DNA of 64,000 nucleotides from contig JAOKTT010000001.1 in assembly GCA_028336245.1 (NCBI GenBank), positions 1 to 64,000 of the forward strand. Reading direction: 5' to 3'. The DNA comes from Polaribacter sp. Lineage in GTDB: Bacteria > Bacteroidota > Bacteroidia > Flavobacteriales > Flavobacteriaceae. Below, piece after piece: positions 31,539 to 40,553 of this stretch. The notes under the pieces were generated by a model that had not been told where the DNA came from, made no database searches, and worked only from the letters and a program-made list of their open reading frames with translations. Both the position numbers and the translations under genes were made by a program. Position 1 is the first letter of the stretch; each line of letters starts with the position of its first letter.

Positions 31539-34500
31539 ATGAAAACAAAGTTTAATGGAATTTTAACGCTTTTTCTGGCGTTAGTAGTGCACATATCATT
31601 TGCACAGGAAAGTACTATTTCAGGGACAGTATCCGATAGTTCGGGTGTATTGCCAGGAGTAAGTGTTATAATAAAAGGTAGTACAAAAGGTACAGAAACT
31701 GATTTTGATGGGAAGTATTCGATCAAAGTAAATACAGGTGCTGTATTAGTATTTAGATATCTTGGCTATAAAGTAACCGAAAGAAAAACAAGTAATTCTA
31801 TAACTATTAATGTCAAAATGGAAGAAGATTCGAGTAGTCTTGACGAAGTTATTGTCGTAGCTTATGGTACTCAGACAAAAGAATCTATTGTAGGGTCAGT
31901 TGCGGTAGTATCTAATGAAGTTATAGAAAAACAACAATTAGTTTCTGTAACAAATGCATTACAAGGAACCGTATCCGGTGTCAACATTATTTCTGCTGGT
32001 GGTCAACCTGGAGAAAATCCAACTATAAGGATTAGAGGAATAGGATCGATTAATGCAGATGCTTCTCCATTAATTATTTTAGATGGCACGCCTTACAATG
32101 GAAATATTAATTCCATAAGTGCAGATCAGATTCAATCTATGAATGTTCTTAAAGATGCTTCTTCAACTGCTTTGTATGGTTCTCGAGGTGCAAATGGAGT
32201 TATTTTGATAAATACCAAGAAAGGAAAAATAAATGCTCCAACTAAAATAACTTTAAGGTCTTCAACAGGTTTTGCTAATCAAGCAGTAAGACAACATGAA
32301 CTTTTAAATACTGATGATCAAATGATGTTCAGTTGGGAAGCTATTAAAAATGCTGAAGTATATGTCAATAATGTTGACCCTACAACTGCAGCTCAAAACG
32401 CATCTAATTCTTTAATTAATGGTTTTGGTTACAACCCTTACGGTCCGTCAGTACCTAATCCAGTTGATGTAAACGGAGATTTAGTGACCAGTAATAAATT
32501 ATGGGAAACAGATTGGGCTAGTTTACTATTTAATGAAGCTGCGATTAGAAAAGAACACGGACTTACTGCATCAGGGGGTTCTGATTCATCCACATATTTT
32601 TTCTCAGTAAATTATTTAGATCAGCAAGGTAGTATTTCAGAATCTGATTTTGAGAGAGTAACAACAAGATTGAATATGACTTCATATCTAAAAGACTGGT
32701 TAAAAATTGGGTTTAACACTTCATATTCAACATCGAAGCAAAATAATCCAACGCAATCAGGTTCCTCATACCAATCAGCCGTTCAATGGACAACTAGTGT
32801 ATCTTCAATATACCCTTTGTATAGAAGAGATGAAAACGGTGTATTAATAAATGATAATTTTGGACAACCAATTTTTGATTATGGTAATGCTGCTCAAACA
32901 ACAAATGGCGTAAGACCAAGTTTAGAAGGTGAAAATGCATATGGTGCGTTGTTTAATTACACTAACGTAAACAATAGAGACAATATACAAGCAAACGGTA
33001 ATGTTCAGGTGAAATTCTCAGACAATCTTAACTTCAAGACTACCTTAGGTTTTGAAAAAGTTTTGTTTGATAGCTATCAATATGTTAATAATGAATTCGG
33101 TTATGCCGCAAACGTAGGTGGTCGTGTTTCTCAATCAAGAAATGTAACAACTACTTTAAATCTTATTAATTCTTTAAATTTTGATAAGACTTTTTACAAT
33201 AATCATAATGTTTCAGCTAGCGTAATACAAGAAGCATATAAATTTAAAGTTGATGCGCTTAGTGCCCAAGGTGTTGGATTCTTACCTAACGTAAAAGTAT
33301 TAAACGGTAGTACTACACCAGAAGGAGTTGGAGGTTACGTAAGTGAAGAAAGGTTAGAAAGTTATTTAGGACGCGTTTCTTACAATTATGCTACCAAATA
33401 TTTTATTGAAGGTTCATACAGACGTGATGGCTCTTCTAGATTCTCAAAAGAAACTAGATTTGGAGATTTTTATTCCGTAGGTGGTGCTTGGTTAATTTCT
33501 AAGGAAAATTTCTTAGAAGGGAACTCTGTGTTAAACTATTTGAAGCTCAGTGCATCTTATGGTGAATTAGGAAATAATAGAGGTATTGGATACTTCCCAT
33601 ACCTGTCGTTATTTGAAACAGGTTATAATGAATTAACACAAACTGGTGTTATACTAGGTGCCGTAAGTGATCCATTATTATCTTGGGAGAAGACTGCTTC
33701 GTTTAATACAGGTTTAGATTTTGGGTTTTTAAACAACAGAATAAATGGTAGTATTACCTATTTCGAAAAAGAATCAATAGATTTAATTTACAATAAGCCA
33801 TTACCTGGTTCTACAGGAAATACAAGTATTACAACGAATGTAGGTGCCATAAAAAATTCTGGTATAGAATTTGAATTAAGGACTAAAAACATTGAAAAAA
33901 ATAAATTTCAATGGAACACGAGTTTTAATATTACAGCGACTAAAAATGAAATTACAGAGTTAACACAGGAATCTTTTATAAACGGAACAAAAAGATGGGA
34001 AGTTGGTACGTCCCTATACGAATTCTTTATAAGAGAGTATGCTGGAGTTGATTCATCAAATGGAAAAGCACTTTGGTTTAAAGACCAATTAGATGCTGAT
34101 GGGGAGCCTACTGGAACTAAATTAGTCACAGATGTGTATGCAGATGCTACTCGTTATGCAACTGGTAAAGAGTCATTGCCAGATTTTGAAGGAGGAATCA
34201 CAAATACATTTAGTTATGGTGATTTTGACCTAAACGTACTGATGAACTTTAGTGTTGGTGGGTATATATATGATTCTACTTACGCTGGCCTAATGGGTGG
34301 TTTTGAAACATTGGGTGGCGCAGGTTCTGTTGACTTAGATAATAGATGGCAAAACCCAGGTGATGTTTCTAATGTTCCTCGTCTTCAAAACAGTCAGAAT
34401 GATTTTAACTCAACATCAACAAGATTTTTATTTAAAAATGATTACTTGAGGTTAAAAGCATTAACTTTTGGATATAACGTGCCTCTAAATACCATTGAAA

Positions 34501-34661
34501 ACATTGGATTAAGCAAACTTAGACTTTATTTCCAAGGTGATAATTTAGTAACGGTTCAATCTCATAAAGGAATTGATCCTGAGCAAAGTATATCAGGAAC
34601 TACCAACAATAGATCTTTCAATCAAAGAATATTCTCTTTGGGGATTAATTTAGAATTTTAA
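31539..34661 (+). CDS. SusC/RagA-family TonB-dependent outer-membrane transporter (second pair)
   Basis: A 1040-aa transporter. Signal peptide 1-23 (ends SFAQ), regulatory-like domain (TISGTVSDSSGVLPGVSVII, TDFDGKYSIKV), TonB box (LDEVIVVAYGTQTKES), plug (NALQGTVSGVNII, TIRIRGIGSINADASPLIIL, ALYGSRGANGVILINTKKGK) and barrel ending RIFSLGINLEF. It has the more usual SusC type with V-V-A-Y-G, unlike the first copy, so the two pairs likely take different substrates. The first 32 nt of the coding sequence are identical in both. Its SusD partner starts 11 bp downstream. Confidence 0.94.
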   Translation: MKTKFNGILTLFLALVVHISFAQESTISGTVSDSSGVLPGVSVIIKGSTKGTETDFDGKYSIKVNTGAVLVFRYLGYKVTERKTSNSITINVKMEEDSSSLDEVIVVAYGTQTKESIVGSVAVVSNEVIEKQQLVSVTNALQGTVSGVNIISAGGQPGENPTIRIRGIGSINADASPLIILDGTPYNGNINSISADQIQSMNVLKDASSTALYGSRGANGVILINTKKGKINAPTKITLRSSTGFANQAVRQHELLNTDDQMMFSWEAIKNAEVYVNNVDPTTAAQNASNSLINGFGYNPYGPSVPNPVDVNGDLVTSNKLWETDWASLLFNEAAIRKEHGLTASGGSDSSTYFFSVNYLDQQGSISESDFERVTTRLNMTSYLKDWLKIGFNTSYSTSKQNNPTQSGSSYQSAVQWTTSVSSIYPLYRRDENGVLINDNFGQPIFDYGNAAQTTNGVRPSLEGENAYGALFNYTNVNNRDNIQANGNVQVKFSDNLNFKTTLGFEKVLFDSYQYVNNEFGYAANVGGRVSQSRNVTTTLNLINSLNFDKTFYNNHNVSASVIQEAYKFKVDALSAQGVGFLPNVKVLNGSTTPEGVGGYVSEERLESYLGRVSYNYATKYFIEGSYRRDGSSRFSKETRFGDFYSVGGAWLISKENFLEGNSVLNYLKLSASYGELGNNRGIGYFPYLSLFETGYNELTQTGVILGAVSDPLLSWEKTASFNTGLDFGFLNNRINGSITYFEKESIDLIYNKPLPGSTGNTSITTNVGAIKNSGIEFELRTKNIEKNKFQWNTSFNITATKNEITELTQESFINGTKRWEVGTSLYEFFIREYAGVDSSNGKALWFKDQLDADGEPTGTKLVTDVYADATRYATGKESLPDFEGGITNTFSYGDFDLNVLMNFSVGGYIYDSTYAGLMGGFETLGGAGSVDLDNRWQNPGDVSNVPRLQNSQNDFNSTSTRFLFKNDYLRLKALTFGYNVPLNTIENIGLSKLRLYFQGDNLVTVQSHKGIDPEQSISGTTNNRSFNQRIFSLGINLEF

Positions 34662-34672
34662 AAACTCACAAA

Positions 34673-36097
34673 ATGAAAAAAAATAATTTAAACTTGTTAT
34701 TACTATTGTTCATGACTTGTTCTTTAATAAGTTGTAATGAAGAATTTTTAAATGACCCTCAACCAACAGATGCCGTTACATCTAGTGTAATTTTTGGTTC
34801 TAGAGAAGGAGCTAATGCATTTGTATCCGGAATCATGAGAAACTTTAGATCTCAGTTCACTGCAACTGATGCTGCAGGAGTAAACTCAATCTATTATGCG
34901 AGAACTGTAAAGGGAAATGATATTATCCAAAGAGCTACTTGGTTTTCGTTTGATTATGAAAATGAGAATAGAGAGCCAACATACAGACGTGTTGGATTTT
35001 CATGGAATTATCCTTATTATATGATCAATCAAGCCAACAACCTAATTATTGGCGCGGAAACTTCTGAATTATCTGATATAGATAAAAAGGAAATTATTGG
35101 TCAAGGAAAAGCGCTTCGTGCATTTTTCTATTTTCAATTAGCAATGGAATTTCAACATACTTATTCATATGATGCTTCATTGCCCGCACCTCCAATCTAT
35201 ACGGAAGTTGCTACAGAAGGAAATCCAATGAGTACACTAACTGAAATGTATGCATTAATTTTAGAAGATCTAAGCTATGCAACTACGAATTTAACTTCGG
35301 ATAGACTTGCAAAATCTTACATCAATCAAAATGTAGCTTATGGAATATTGGCTAGAGTTTACCAAACTATGGGTAATTGGACTGGAGCGGAAGATGCTGC
35401 CAAAAAAGCATATGGAGGAGGAACTCCTAATAGTATCTTGAACAACAATTATACTACTGGCTTTAATAGTATTGCTGATTCCGAGTGGATTTGGGGAAGT
35501 GCTCAATCTTTAGACCAATCTAATTATTATTGGGGTGCGCCTCACGCGCATGCTGATCATTCAGTATTGTCTTACGTAGCAACATTTTTCAACAATGATT
35601 TTGTAGCTTTATTTTCACCCTCTGACATTAGAAATACATTTTCTGAGGAATATGATGTTCCTGAAACGGATTACAGAAATTACATATCAAATAAATTTAG
35701 TTTTAATTTTGACTCTGATCATCCAATAATTAGGACAGCAGAAATGTTATTGGTGGAAGCAGAAGCAAAATATCACAATGGAGATATAACTGGAGCGCAC
35801 ACTCTGCTTTTTGCTTTACAATCTAAGAGAGATGCTACCGCAACAAAATCAACGAATATTGGACAAGCACTCTTAGATGAAATTCTAGTAGAAAGACGTA
35901 AAGAACTTTATGCTGAAATAGGAGTTGAATGGTTTGATGCGAAGAGATATAGAAAAGGCATCACAAGAACAGGAAATCAAAGACTTACAGGAGCTTCTAG
36001 TTTAGAAGCAGATGATAAAAGATTTTTCTTGAAAGTACCTCAAGCTGAAATAGATGCAAATGACAATATAACTGATAGCGTAAACGAAAATAGATAA
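34673..36097 (+). CDS. SusD/RagB-family nutrient-binding lipoprotein (second pair)
   Basis: A 474-aa lipoprotein with signal MKKNNLNLLLLLFMTCSLIS and Cys21, followed by NEEFLNDPQPTDAVTSSVIF, the classic SusD start. Helices typical of TPR-like SusD scaffold follow (DKKEIIGQGKALRAFFYFQL), and the C-terminal RagB part has LLDEILVERRKELYAEIGVE WFDAKR, a strong family signature. It caps the second SusC. A hairpin follows the stop and precedes the third gene of the unit. Confidence 0.95.
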   Translation: MKKNNLNLLLLLFMTCSLISCNEEFLNDPQPTDAVTSSVIFGSREGANAFVSGIMRNFRSQFTATDAAGVNSIYYARTVKGNDIIQRATWFSFDYENENREPTYRRVGFSWNYPYYMINQANNLIIGAETSELSDIDKKEIIGQGKALRAFFYFQLAMEFQHTYSYDASLPAPPIYTEVATEGNPMSTLTEMYALILEDLSYATTNLTSDRLAKSYINQNVAYGILARVYQTMGNWTGAEDAAKKAYGGGTPNSILNNNYTTGFNSIADSEWIWGSAQSLDQSNYYWGAPHAHADHSVLSYVATFFNNDFVALFSPSDIRNTFSEEYDVPETDYRNYISNKFSFNFDSDHPIIRTAEMLLVEAEAKYHNGDITGAHTLLFALQSKRDATATKSTNIGQALLDEILVERRKELYAEIGVEWFDAKRYRKGITRTGNQRLTGASSLEADDKRFFLKVPQAEIDANDNITDSVNENR

Positions 36098-36100
36098 TTA

Positions 36101-36137
36101 TTTTAGTATGCCTTTTTAGTAAAGAGGTATACTAAAA
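36101..36137 (+). terminator. Intercistronic hairpin after second susD
   Basis: TTTTAGTAT / ATACTAAAA (9 bp) continues inward with GCCTTT opposite AGAGGT (G-U pairs allowed), giving a stem of about 15 bp at 36101-36137. It is followed by an AT-rich stretch without a clean T-run, so it more likely stabilises the susCD mRNA or attenuates than fully terminates. Confidence 0.55.
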
Positions 36138-36176
36138 TTTATATTTTTATCCATAATAATTTAAAAAACATTCACA

Positions 36177-36914
36177 ATGAAGAAAAAAATAATATACCTT
36201 TTACTACTAGCATTACCTTTGGTTTTGATGACTAGTTGTGAGGAAAACGCAGTAGGAACTCCTACCTTGAATCATGTTAGCTTTGAAGCTAATACTTATA
36301 GCTTTGGAGTTGATATTGATGGTGAAAACACAAATACAATCGCCATATATGCATCTACAATATCCGCATCCGCGAGAACAGTAGACGTTGTTGTTGTATC
36401 AGAAGAAACTTCAGCTGATGAAGCTTCTTACACAGTACCCACCTCATTTACAATTCCAGCAAATTCTAATGTAGGTGAAATTTCTGTAACAATTTCAGAT
36501 TTAAACATTGGCGCTGACGGTGAAACTTTAACCATCGGTTTAGTTTCAAAAGAAGGGCTGTATGTTGGTGCTAACCTTACCTTCGATGTAAGGCAAGTAT
36601 GTCCTTTTAATGATGTAAATATTAACATTGTTTTTGATACATACCCAGAGGAAGTCTATTGGGTTTTAGAAAATTCAAATGGAGTGGTAGTCGCTGAAAG
36701 TGCAGATGGAGCCTATGGGGCGTACGCTGGCTACGAAACGGGATCTAATATTAATGTTCCTTTATGCTTGGAAAGTGATACGTATACATTTACAATATAC
36801 GATGCGTATGCCGATGGTGCTGGTGCAGTTTCTATAACCTCTGGTGGTGCAGTTTTATTTAGTACTGACGGAGTATACGGCGCTGGTGTCCAAGATACAT
36901 TTACCTTGCCATAA
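36177..36914 (+). CDS. Surface lipoprotein with YDxYxDG domain, third gene of the second SusCD unit
   Basis: A 245-aa lipoprotein: signal MKKKIIYLLLLALPLVLMTS then Cys21 with EENAVG behind it (Glu/Asp-rich after Cys, compatible with export to the cell surface). Residues of about 30-140 look like a beta-sandwich (ARTVDVVVVSEETSADEASY, PANSNVGEISVTISDLNIGA), of the Calx-beta-like type. Residues of about 142-245 hold VFDTYPEEVYWVLENSNGVV, then CLESDTYTFTIYDAYADGAG, a pattern known from secreted flavobacterial proteins. By position it may be the accessory surface binding protein of the system. It is not an enzyme by any motif I see. Confidence 0.75.
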   Translation: MKKKIIYLLLLALPLVLMTSCEENAVGTPTLNHVSFEANTYSFGVDIDGENTNTIAIYASTISASARTVDVVVVSEETSADEASYTVPTSFTIPANSNVGEISVTISDLNIGADGETLTIGLVSKEGLYVGANLTFDVRQVCPFNDVNINIVFDTYPEEVYWVLENSNGVVVAESADGAYGAYAGYETGSNINVPLCLESDTYTFTIYDAYADGAGAVSITSGGAVLFSTDGVYGAGVQDTFTLP

Positions 36915-36930
36915 GCTAAATTTTATATAT

Positions 36931-36962
36931 AAAACCATCTCTTTTAGAGATGGTTTTTTTTT
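36931..36962 (+). terminator. Terminator after second SusCD unit
   Basis: A 12-bp stem AAAACCATCTCT / AGAGATGGTTTT with loop TTT (36931-36957) followed by a T-run. It lies 17 bp past the lipoprotein stop. Confidence 0.92.
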
Positions 36963-36978
36963 GCTCATTATTTTAATC

Positions 36979-36986
36979 TACATTTG
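36979..36986 (+). promoter_or_regulatory. -7 element of rlmB
   Basis: TACATTTG is an exact TAnnTTTG, ending only 4 nt before the rlmB ATG at 36991. Transcription would begin on or next to the start codon, i.e. a leaderless or near-leaderless mRNA. TTG at 36961-36963 is a possible -33 element with short spacing (15 nt). Confidence 0.6.
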
Positions 36987-36990
36987 CAAA

Positions 36991-37746
36991 ATGGATAATG
37001 CATTGACAAATATTTTTGGCCTTAGAGCCATCATAGAAGCGATAGAATCGGGCTCTACACTCAACAAAATATACCTTCAAAAAGAATTGCGGGGTTCTCT
37101 TTTTTATGAGTTAAATAAACTGATAAAAGAAAAAGAGATCACTACCAGTTTGGTTCCCATAGAGAAGTTAAATCGTTTGTCTAAAAACGGAAACCATCAA
37201 GGTGCTGTTGCTCAAATATCTCCAGTAGAATTTCATGATTTAGAAGAACTTATAGAACAAACTTTAGAAAGTAATAAAGTACCTTTATTTTTATTATTAG
37301 ATCAGCTTTCTGATGTACGTAATTTTGGAGCTATTATAAGAACTGCAGAATGCACTGGTGTAAATGGTATTATTATTCAAAAAGATGGAAGTGCTCCTGT
37401 AAATGCAGAAACGATAAAAACTTCTGCGGGTGCCGCTTTTAAAATACCTATTTGTAAAGTAGACCATATAAAAGATGCCTTATATATTTTACAAGCTGCC
37501 GAAATTAAGACCGTTGCCGCTACAGAAAAAACAGAAGACTCTATTTATGATATAAACATGAACCAACCAATTGCAATTGTTATGGGTTCTGAACAAAGAG
37601 GTGTAAATCCGTCGATACTTAAAATGGTAGATTATAAGGCTAAATTACCATTGTTAGGTGAAATAGCTTCTTTAAATGTGTCCGTTGCTTGTGGCGCCTT
37701 CTTATACGAGACCATACGACAAAGAATTTCTACTGTTAAAATTTAA
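36991..37746 (+). CDS. rlmB: 23S rRNA (guanosine-2'-O-)-methyltransferase RlmB
   Basis: A 251-aa SPOUT-class methyltransferase that modifies the P-loop guanosine of 23S rRNA (G2251 in E. coli). The N-terminal substrate-binding domain starts MDNALTNIFGLRAIIEAIES; the knotted domain has LLLDQLSDVRNFGAIIRTAE, IAIVMGSEQRGVNPSILKM and ASLNVSVACGAFLYE. The open frame extends upstream to 36844 into the previous gene, but the ATG at 36991 is chosen because it matches the family's N-terminus. Confidence 0.95.
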   Translation: MDNALTNIFGLRAIIEAIESGSTLNKIYLQKELRGSLFYELNKLIKEKEITTSLVPIEKLNRLSKNGNHQGAVAQISPVEFHDLEELIEQTLESNKVPLFLLLDQLSDVRNFGAIIRTAECTGVNGIIIQKDGSAPVNAETIKTSAGAAFKIPICKVDHIKDALYILQAAEIKTVAATEKTEDSIYDINMNQPIAIVMGSEQRGVNPSILKMVDYKAKLPLLGEIASLNVSVACGAFLYETIRQRISTVKI

Positions 37747-37752
37747 AAAGAC

Positions 37753-38427
37753 TTATTTTATTTCTTCCTCTTGCTCCTCCTCTATTTTTGGTGGCACATA
37801 ATTCCCTTCTTCGTCAAACAAGAGGTCAAATTCGGTCTGCGTATATTGATGCTCCTTTCTAACCAATCCCTTGTTTCTGTAAAAAATAGCAAAAAATAGT
37901 CCTACTAAAAACCCAGACAAATGCCCTTCCCATGACATCCCGTCTTTGATTGGCAATACATACCAAATCATGCTTCCATAAAGAAAAATAGTTATTAAAG
38001 AGAGCGCTACCAATCTGTAATGCTTGCGAATCATTCCACTAAAAAAAACAAAACTAAACAATAGATATACCACCCCACTTGCACCAATATGATAGGATTC
38101 TCTTGCAATTACCCAGGTTATAAAACCCGATGCGATGCCTCCAAACAAAAGGACTTGATATGCAGTTTCTTTATAAAAATAAAACAAACTTAAAAGTAAC
38201 ACAAACAGCGGCACTGAATTGTTAAAAAGGTGATTGGCATCACTGTGTATAAAATGCGTTAGAAAAACACCTCTTAAACCAAATAATTCTCGAGGAAAAA
38301 CGCCGTACTTATTAAAATTGAAATTGAAATAAATTTCAACCCAATATACAAACCAGATACCCAAGACATATACTACCGGAATAAGAAAAATACCTTTAGT
38401 GCTTTTTAATTGACTGTTCTCTTTCAT
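37753..38427 (-). CDS. Rhomboid-family intramembrane serine protease
   Basis: A 224-aa inner-membrane protein with about six hydrophobic segments. The catalytic Ser117 is in HIGASGVV, His169 in SWEGHLSGF, and the L1/TM2 motif HSDANHLFNN is present (residues 61-70). Such proteases cut membrane-bound substrates. The C-terminus is a hydrophilic, very acidic tail (EEEQEEEIK). It is convergent with rlmB, the stops only 6 bp apart, and divergent from rarA. Confidence 0.94.
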   Translation of the reverse strand: MKENSQLKSTKGIFLIPVVYVLGIWFVYWVEIYFNFNFNKYGVFPRELFGLRGVFLTHFIHSDANHLFNNSVPLFVLLLSLFYFYKETAYQVLLFGGIASGFITWVIARESYHIGASGVVYLLFSFVFFSGMIRKHYRLVALSLITIFLYGSMIWYVLPIKDGMSWEGHLSGFLVGLFFAIFYRNKGLVRKEHQYTQTEFDLLFDEEGNYVPPKIEEEQEEEIK

Positions 38428-38491
38428 GACTCCAAAAGTAACAAATATGTTACCAAGTTAAAAAACAACAGCTTCTGTCATAAAACTTTAT

Positions 38492-38499
38492 TATTTTTA
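38492..38499 (+). promoter_or_regulatory. Near-consensus -7 element of rarA
   Basis: TATTTTTA fits TAnnTTTG except for the last base and ends 4 nt before the rarA ATG, the same tight arrangement as at rlmB. No clear -33 element is seen. Confidence 0.4.
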
Positions 38500-38503
38500 C
38501 AGT

Positions 38504-39775
38504 ATGAATGAACCTTTGGCAGAAAGAATTAGACCTAAAGTATTAGAAGATTACATAAGTCAGCAACATCTGGTAGGAAAAGAGGGTGTATTGACTAATT
38601 TGGTTAAAAAAGGCATGATCCCTTCTTTATTACTCTGGGGTCCTCCAGGAATTGGTAAAACTACCTTAGCAAACATTATTGCTACAGAAAGTAAGAGACC
38701 TTTTTATACACTAAGTGCTATTAGTTCTGGTGTGAAAGACGTAAGAGAAGTTATAGAAAAAGCTAAAAAAAGTGGTGGATTATTTACTGCTAAAAACCCT
38801 ATTTTATTTATTGATGAAATTCACCGATTTAGTAAATCTCAGCAAGATTCTTTATTAGGAGCCGTTGAAAAAGGATGGGTAACCTTAATTGGCGCAACTA
38901 CAGAAAACCCTAGTTTTGAAGTGATTCCTGCCCTACTCTCTAGGTGCCAAGTATATATTTTAAATTCTTTTGATAAAAAAGATTTAGTGGCGCTTTTGCA
39001 TAGAGCTATGAAGAAAGACGAATTTTTATCTTCAAAAAAGATCACATTAAAAGAAACAGATGCTTTACTACAGGTTTCTGGAGGAGATGCTAGAAAACTT
39101 TTAAACATATTCGAAATCTTAGTTTCTGTTGATGATGAAATTGAAATTACAAATAAACTTGTATTATCTAAAATACAGCAAAATACAGCTAGATATGATA
39201 AGACTGGAGAACAACATTATGATATTATTTCCGCTTTTATAAAATCCATACGCGGAAGTGATCCTAATGCAGCAGTCTATTGGTTGGCGCGCATGATTGA
39301 AGGAGGTGAAGATGTAAAGTTTATAGCTAGAAGAATGTTGATTTTGGCTTCAGAAGATATTGGAAATGCCAACCCTACTGCCTTAATATTTGCTAACAAT
39401 ACCTTTCAGGCGGTTTCAATCATCGGTCATCCAGAATCTAGAATCATACTTAGTCAATGTGCCGTCTATTTGTCCAATTCCTCAAAAAGTAATGCTTCTT
39501 ATTTAGCGATTGGTAAAGCACAGGATTTAGTGAGAAAAACTGGAGATTTATCTGTGCCTTTAAGTTTGAGAAATGCACCTTCAAAATTAATGAAAGATTT
39601 AGAGTATGGGAAAGAATACCAATACTCACATAATTATCCTAATAACTTTGTAGAACAGGAGTTTATGCCTGATGAAATTTCTGGAACAAAACTATATGAA
39701 CCCGGAGAAAATCCACGAGAACAACAATTTAAGGAGCTCTTAAAAAATAGATGGAAAGATAAATATAAATATTAA
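38504..39775 (+). CDS. rarA: Replication-associated recombination protein RarA (MgsA-type AAA ATPase)
   Basis: A 423-aa AAA+ ATPase. Walker A is LLWGPPGIGKTTLA (Lys52), Walker B ILFIDEIHRF, sensor 1 ATTENPSF; the C-terminal MgsA domain follows (ISAFIKSIRGSDPNAAVYWL, LASEDIGNANP, PLSLRNAPSKLMKDL). It acts at stalled replication forks. Its stop abuts directly on the stop of the convergent gene. Confidence 0.96.
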   Translation: MNEPLAERIRPKVLEDYISQQHLVGKEGVLTNLVKKGMIPSLLLWGPPGIGKTTLANIIATESKRPFYTLSAISSGVKDVREVIEKAKKSGGLFTAKNPILFIDEIHRFSKSQQDSLLGAVEKGWVTLIGATTENPSFEVIPALLSRCQVYILNSFDKKDLVALLHRAMKKDEFLSSKKITLKETDALLQVSGGDARKLLNIFEILVSVDDEIEITNKLVLSKIQQNTARYDKTGEQHYDIISAFIKSIRGSDPNAAVYWLARMIEGGEDVKFIARRMLILASEDIGNANPTALIFANNTFQAVSIIGHPESRIILSQCAVYLSNSSKSNASYLAIGKAQDLVRKTGDLSVPLSLRNAPSKLMKDLEYGKEYQYSHNYPNNFVEQEFMPDEISGTKLYEPGENPREQQFKELLKNRWKDKYKY

Positions 39776-40552
39776 CTATTCTTTTTGAGCAAAACGAATC
39801 ACAAACTGTTTTGTTATTCGTTTATTTTGTTCATAGTACTCTGAAACCCAATATGCCTCTTTTTTATAGAGTATGCCATTGCTTCCCTTAACAATAAAAA
39901 AATCCTTGCGTCCAGTATTCAGTATTACAAAAACAACCTCTTGCTTGATATTTGTTAATTGATATCCATTTTCTATTGATTGTGCTGATAAAACTCTTAT
40001 TGCAGCCTTAGGTTCACTGCTACTCAAGTCCTCCTCTTTTTGCATCATATGGACTGCTATTCCCTTCTCTTTTAAACCCAATTCTTTTTCCTTTTCTATT
40101 GAAGATAGCGCGCTATCCATTGTGGGATTATATCTAAGATCTCCCATAGTACCATGCATATTTCTTATGGCCTCCTGATAGCTTTTCTTATACTCCTTTG
40201 ACCTACTTGTTCCTGTATCAGAAGCATAGACCAACTGCTTAAAACAATCCTTTAATTCCAAGCGAATACTAGTTTTAAACATGGAAGACTCCTTTATAAT
40301 AGTTACGTTTAGAGCTTTACAAAGGTCTTTTCTCAGTTCTAAAGGATATTGCTCCGTATCTAAAATTACAGTAAAACCATTTTTCTTCAATAAAAATTTA
40401 ATAAGTGAACTGGTTTGATATTGATCAATTTCTTTTAAAAATTTTAATTGCTGAGGTACTATTAAATATTTATAATTGGCACCCTTATTTTCTTGACCAA
40501 AGACTAGATAAGAACAAAATAATACGCAGAAAAGTGTAACTATATTTTTCAT
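39776..40552 (-). CDS. Secreted protein of unknown function, last gene of an envelope operon
   Basis: A 258-aa protein. The open frame extends to 40612, but the ATG at 40552 gives a clear signal peptide (MKNIVTLFCVLFCSYLVFGQ) and is preferred. The mature part starts ENKGANYKYLIVPQQLKFLK and shows a segment with FLLKKNGFTVILDTEQYPLE, a helical middle with many Lys/Glu, and a C-terminal beta-rich part (FFIVKGSNGILYKKEAYWVS). No enzyme motif is visible. It overlaps the next gene's stop region (40554) tightly, so it is co-transcribed with the two genes upstream. Confidence 0.8.
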   Translation of the reverse strand: MKNIVTLFCVLFCSYLVFGQENKGANYKYLIVPQQLKFLKEIDQYQTSSLIKFLLKKNGFTVILDTEQYPLELRKDLCKALNVTIIKESSMFKTSIRLELKDCFKQLVYASDTGTSRSKEYKKSYQEAIRNMHGTMGDLRYNPTMDSALSSIEKEKELGLKEKGIAVHMMQKEEDLSSSEPKAAIRVLSAQSIENGYQLTNIKQEVVFVILNTGRKDFFIVKGSNGILYKKEAYWVSEYYEQNKRITKQFVIRFAQKE

Positions 40553-40553
40553 T

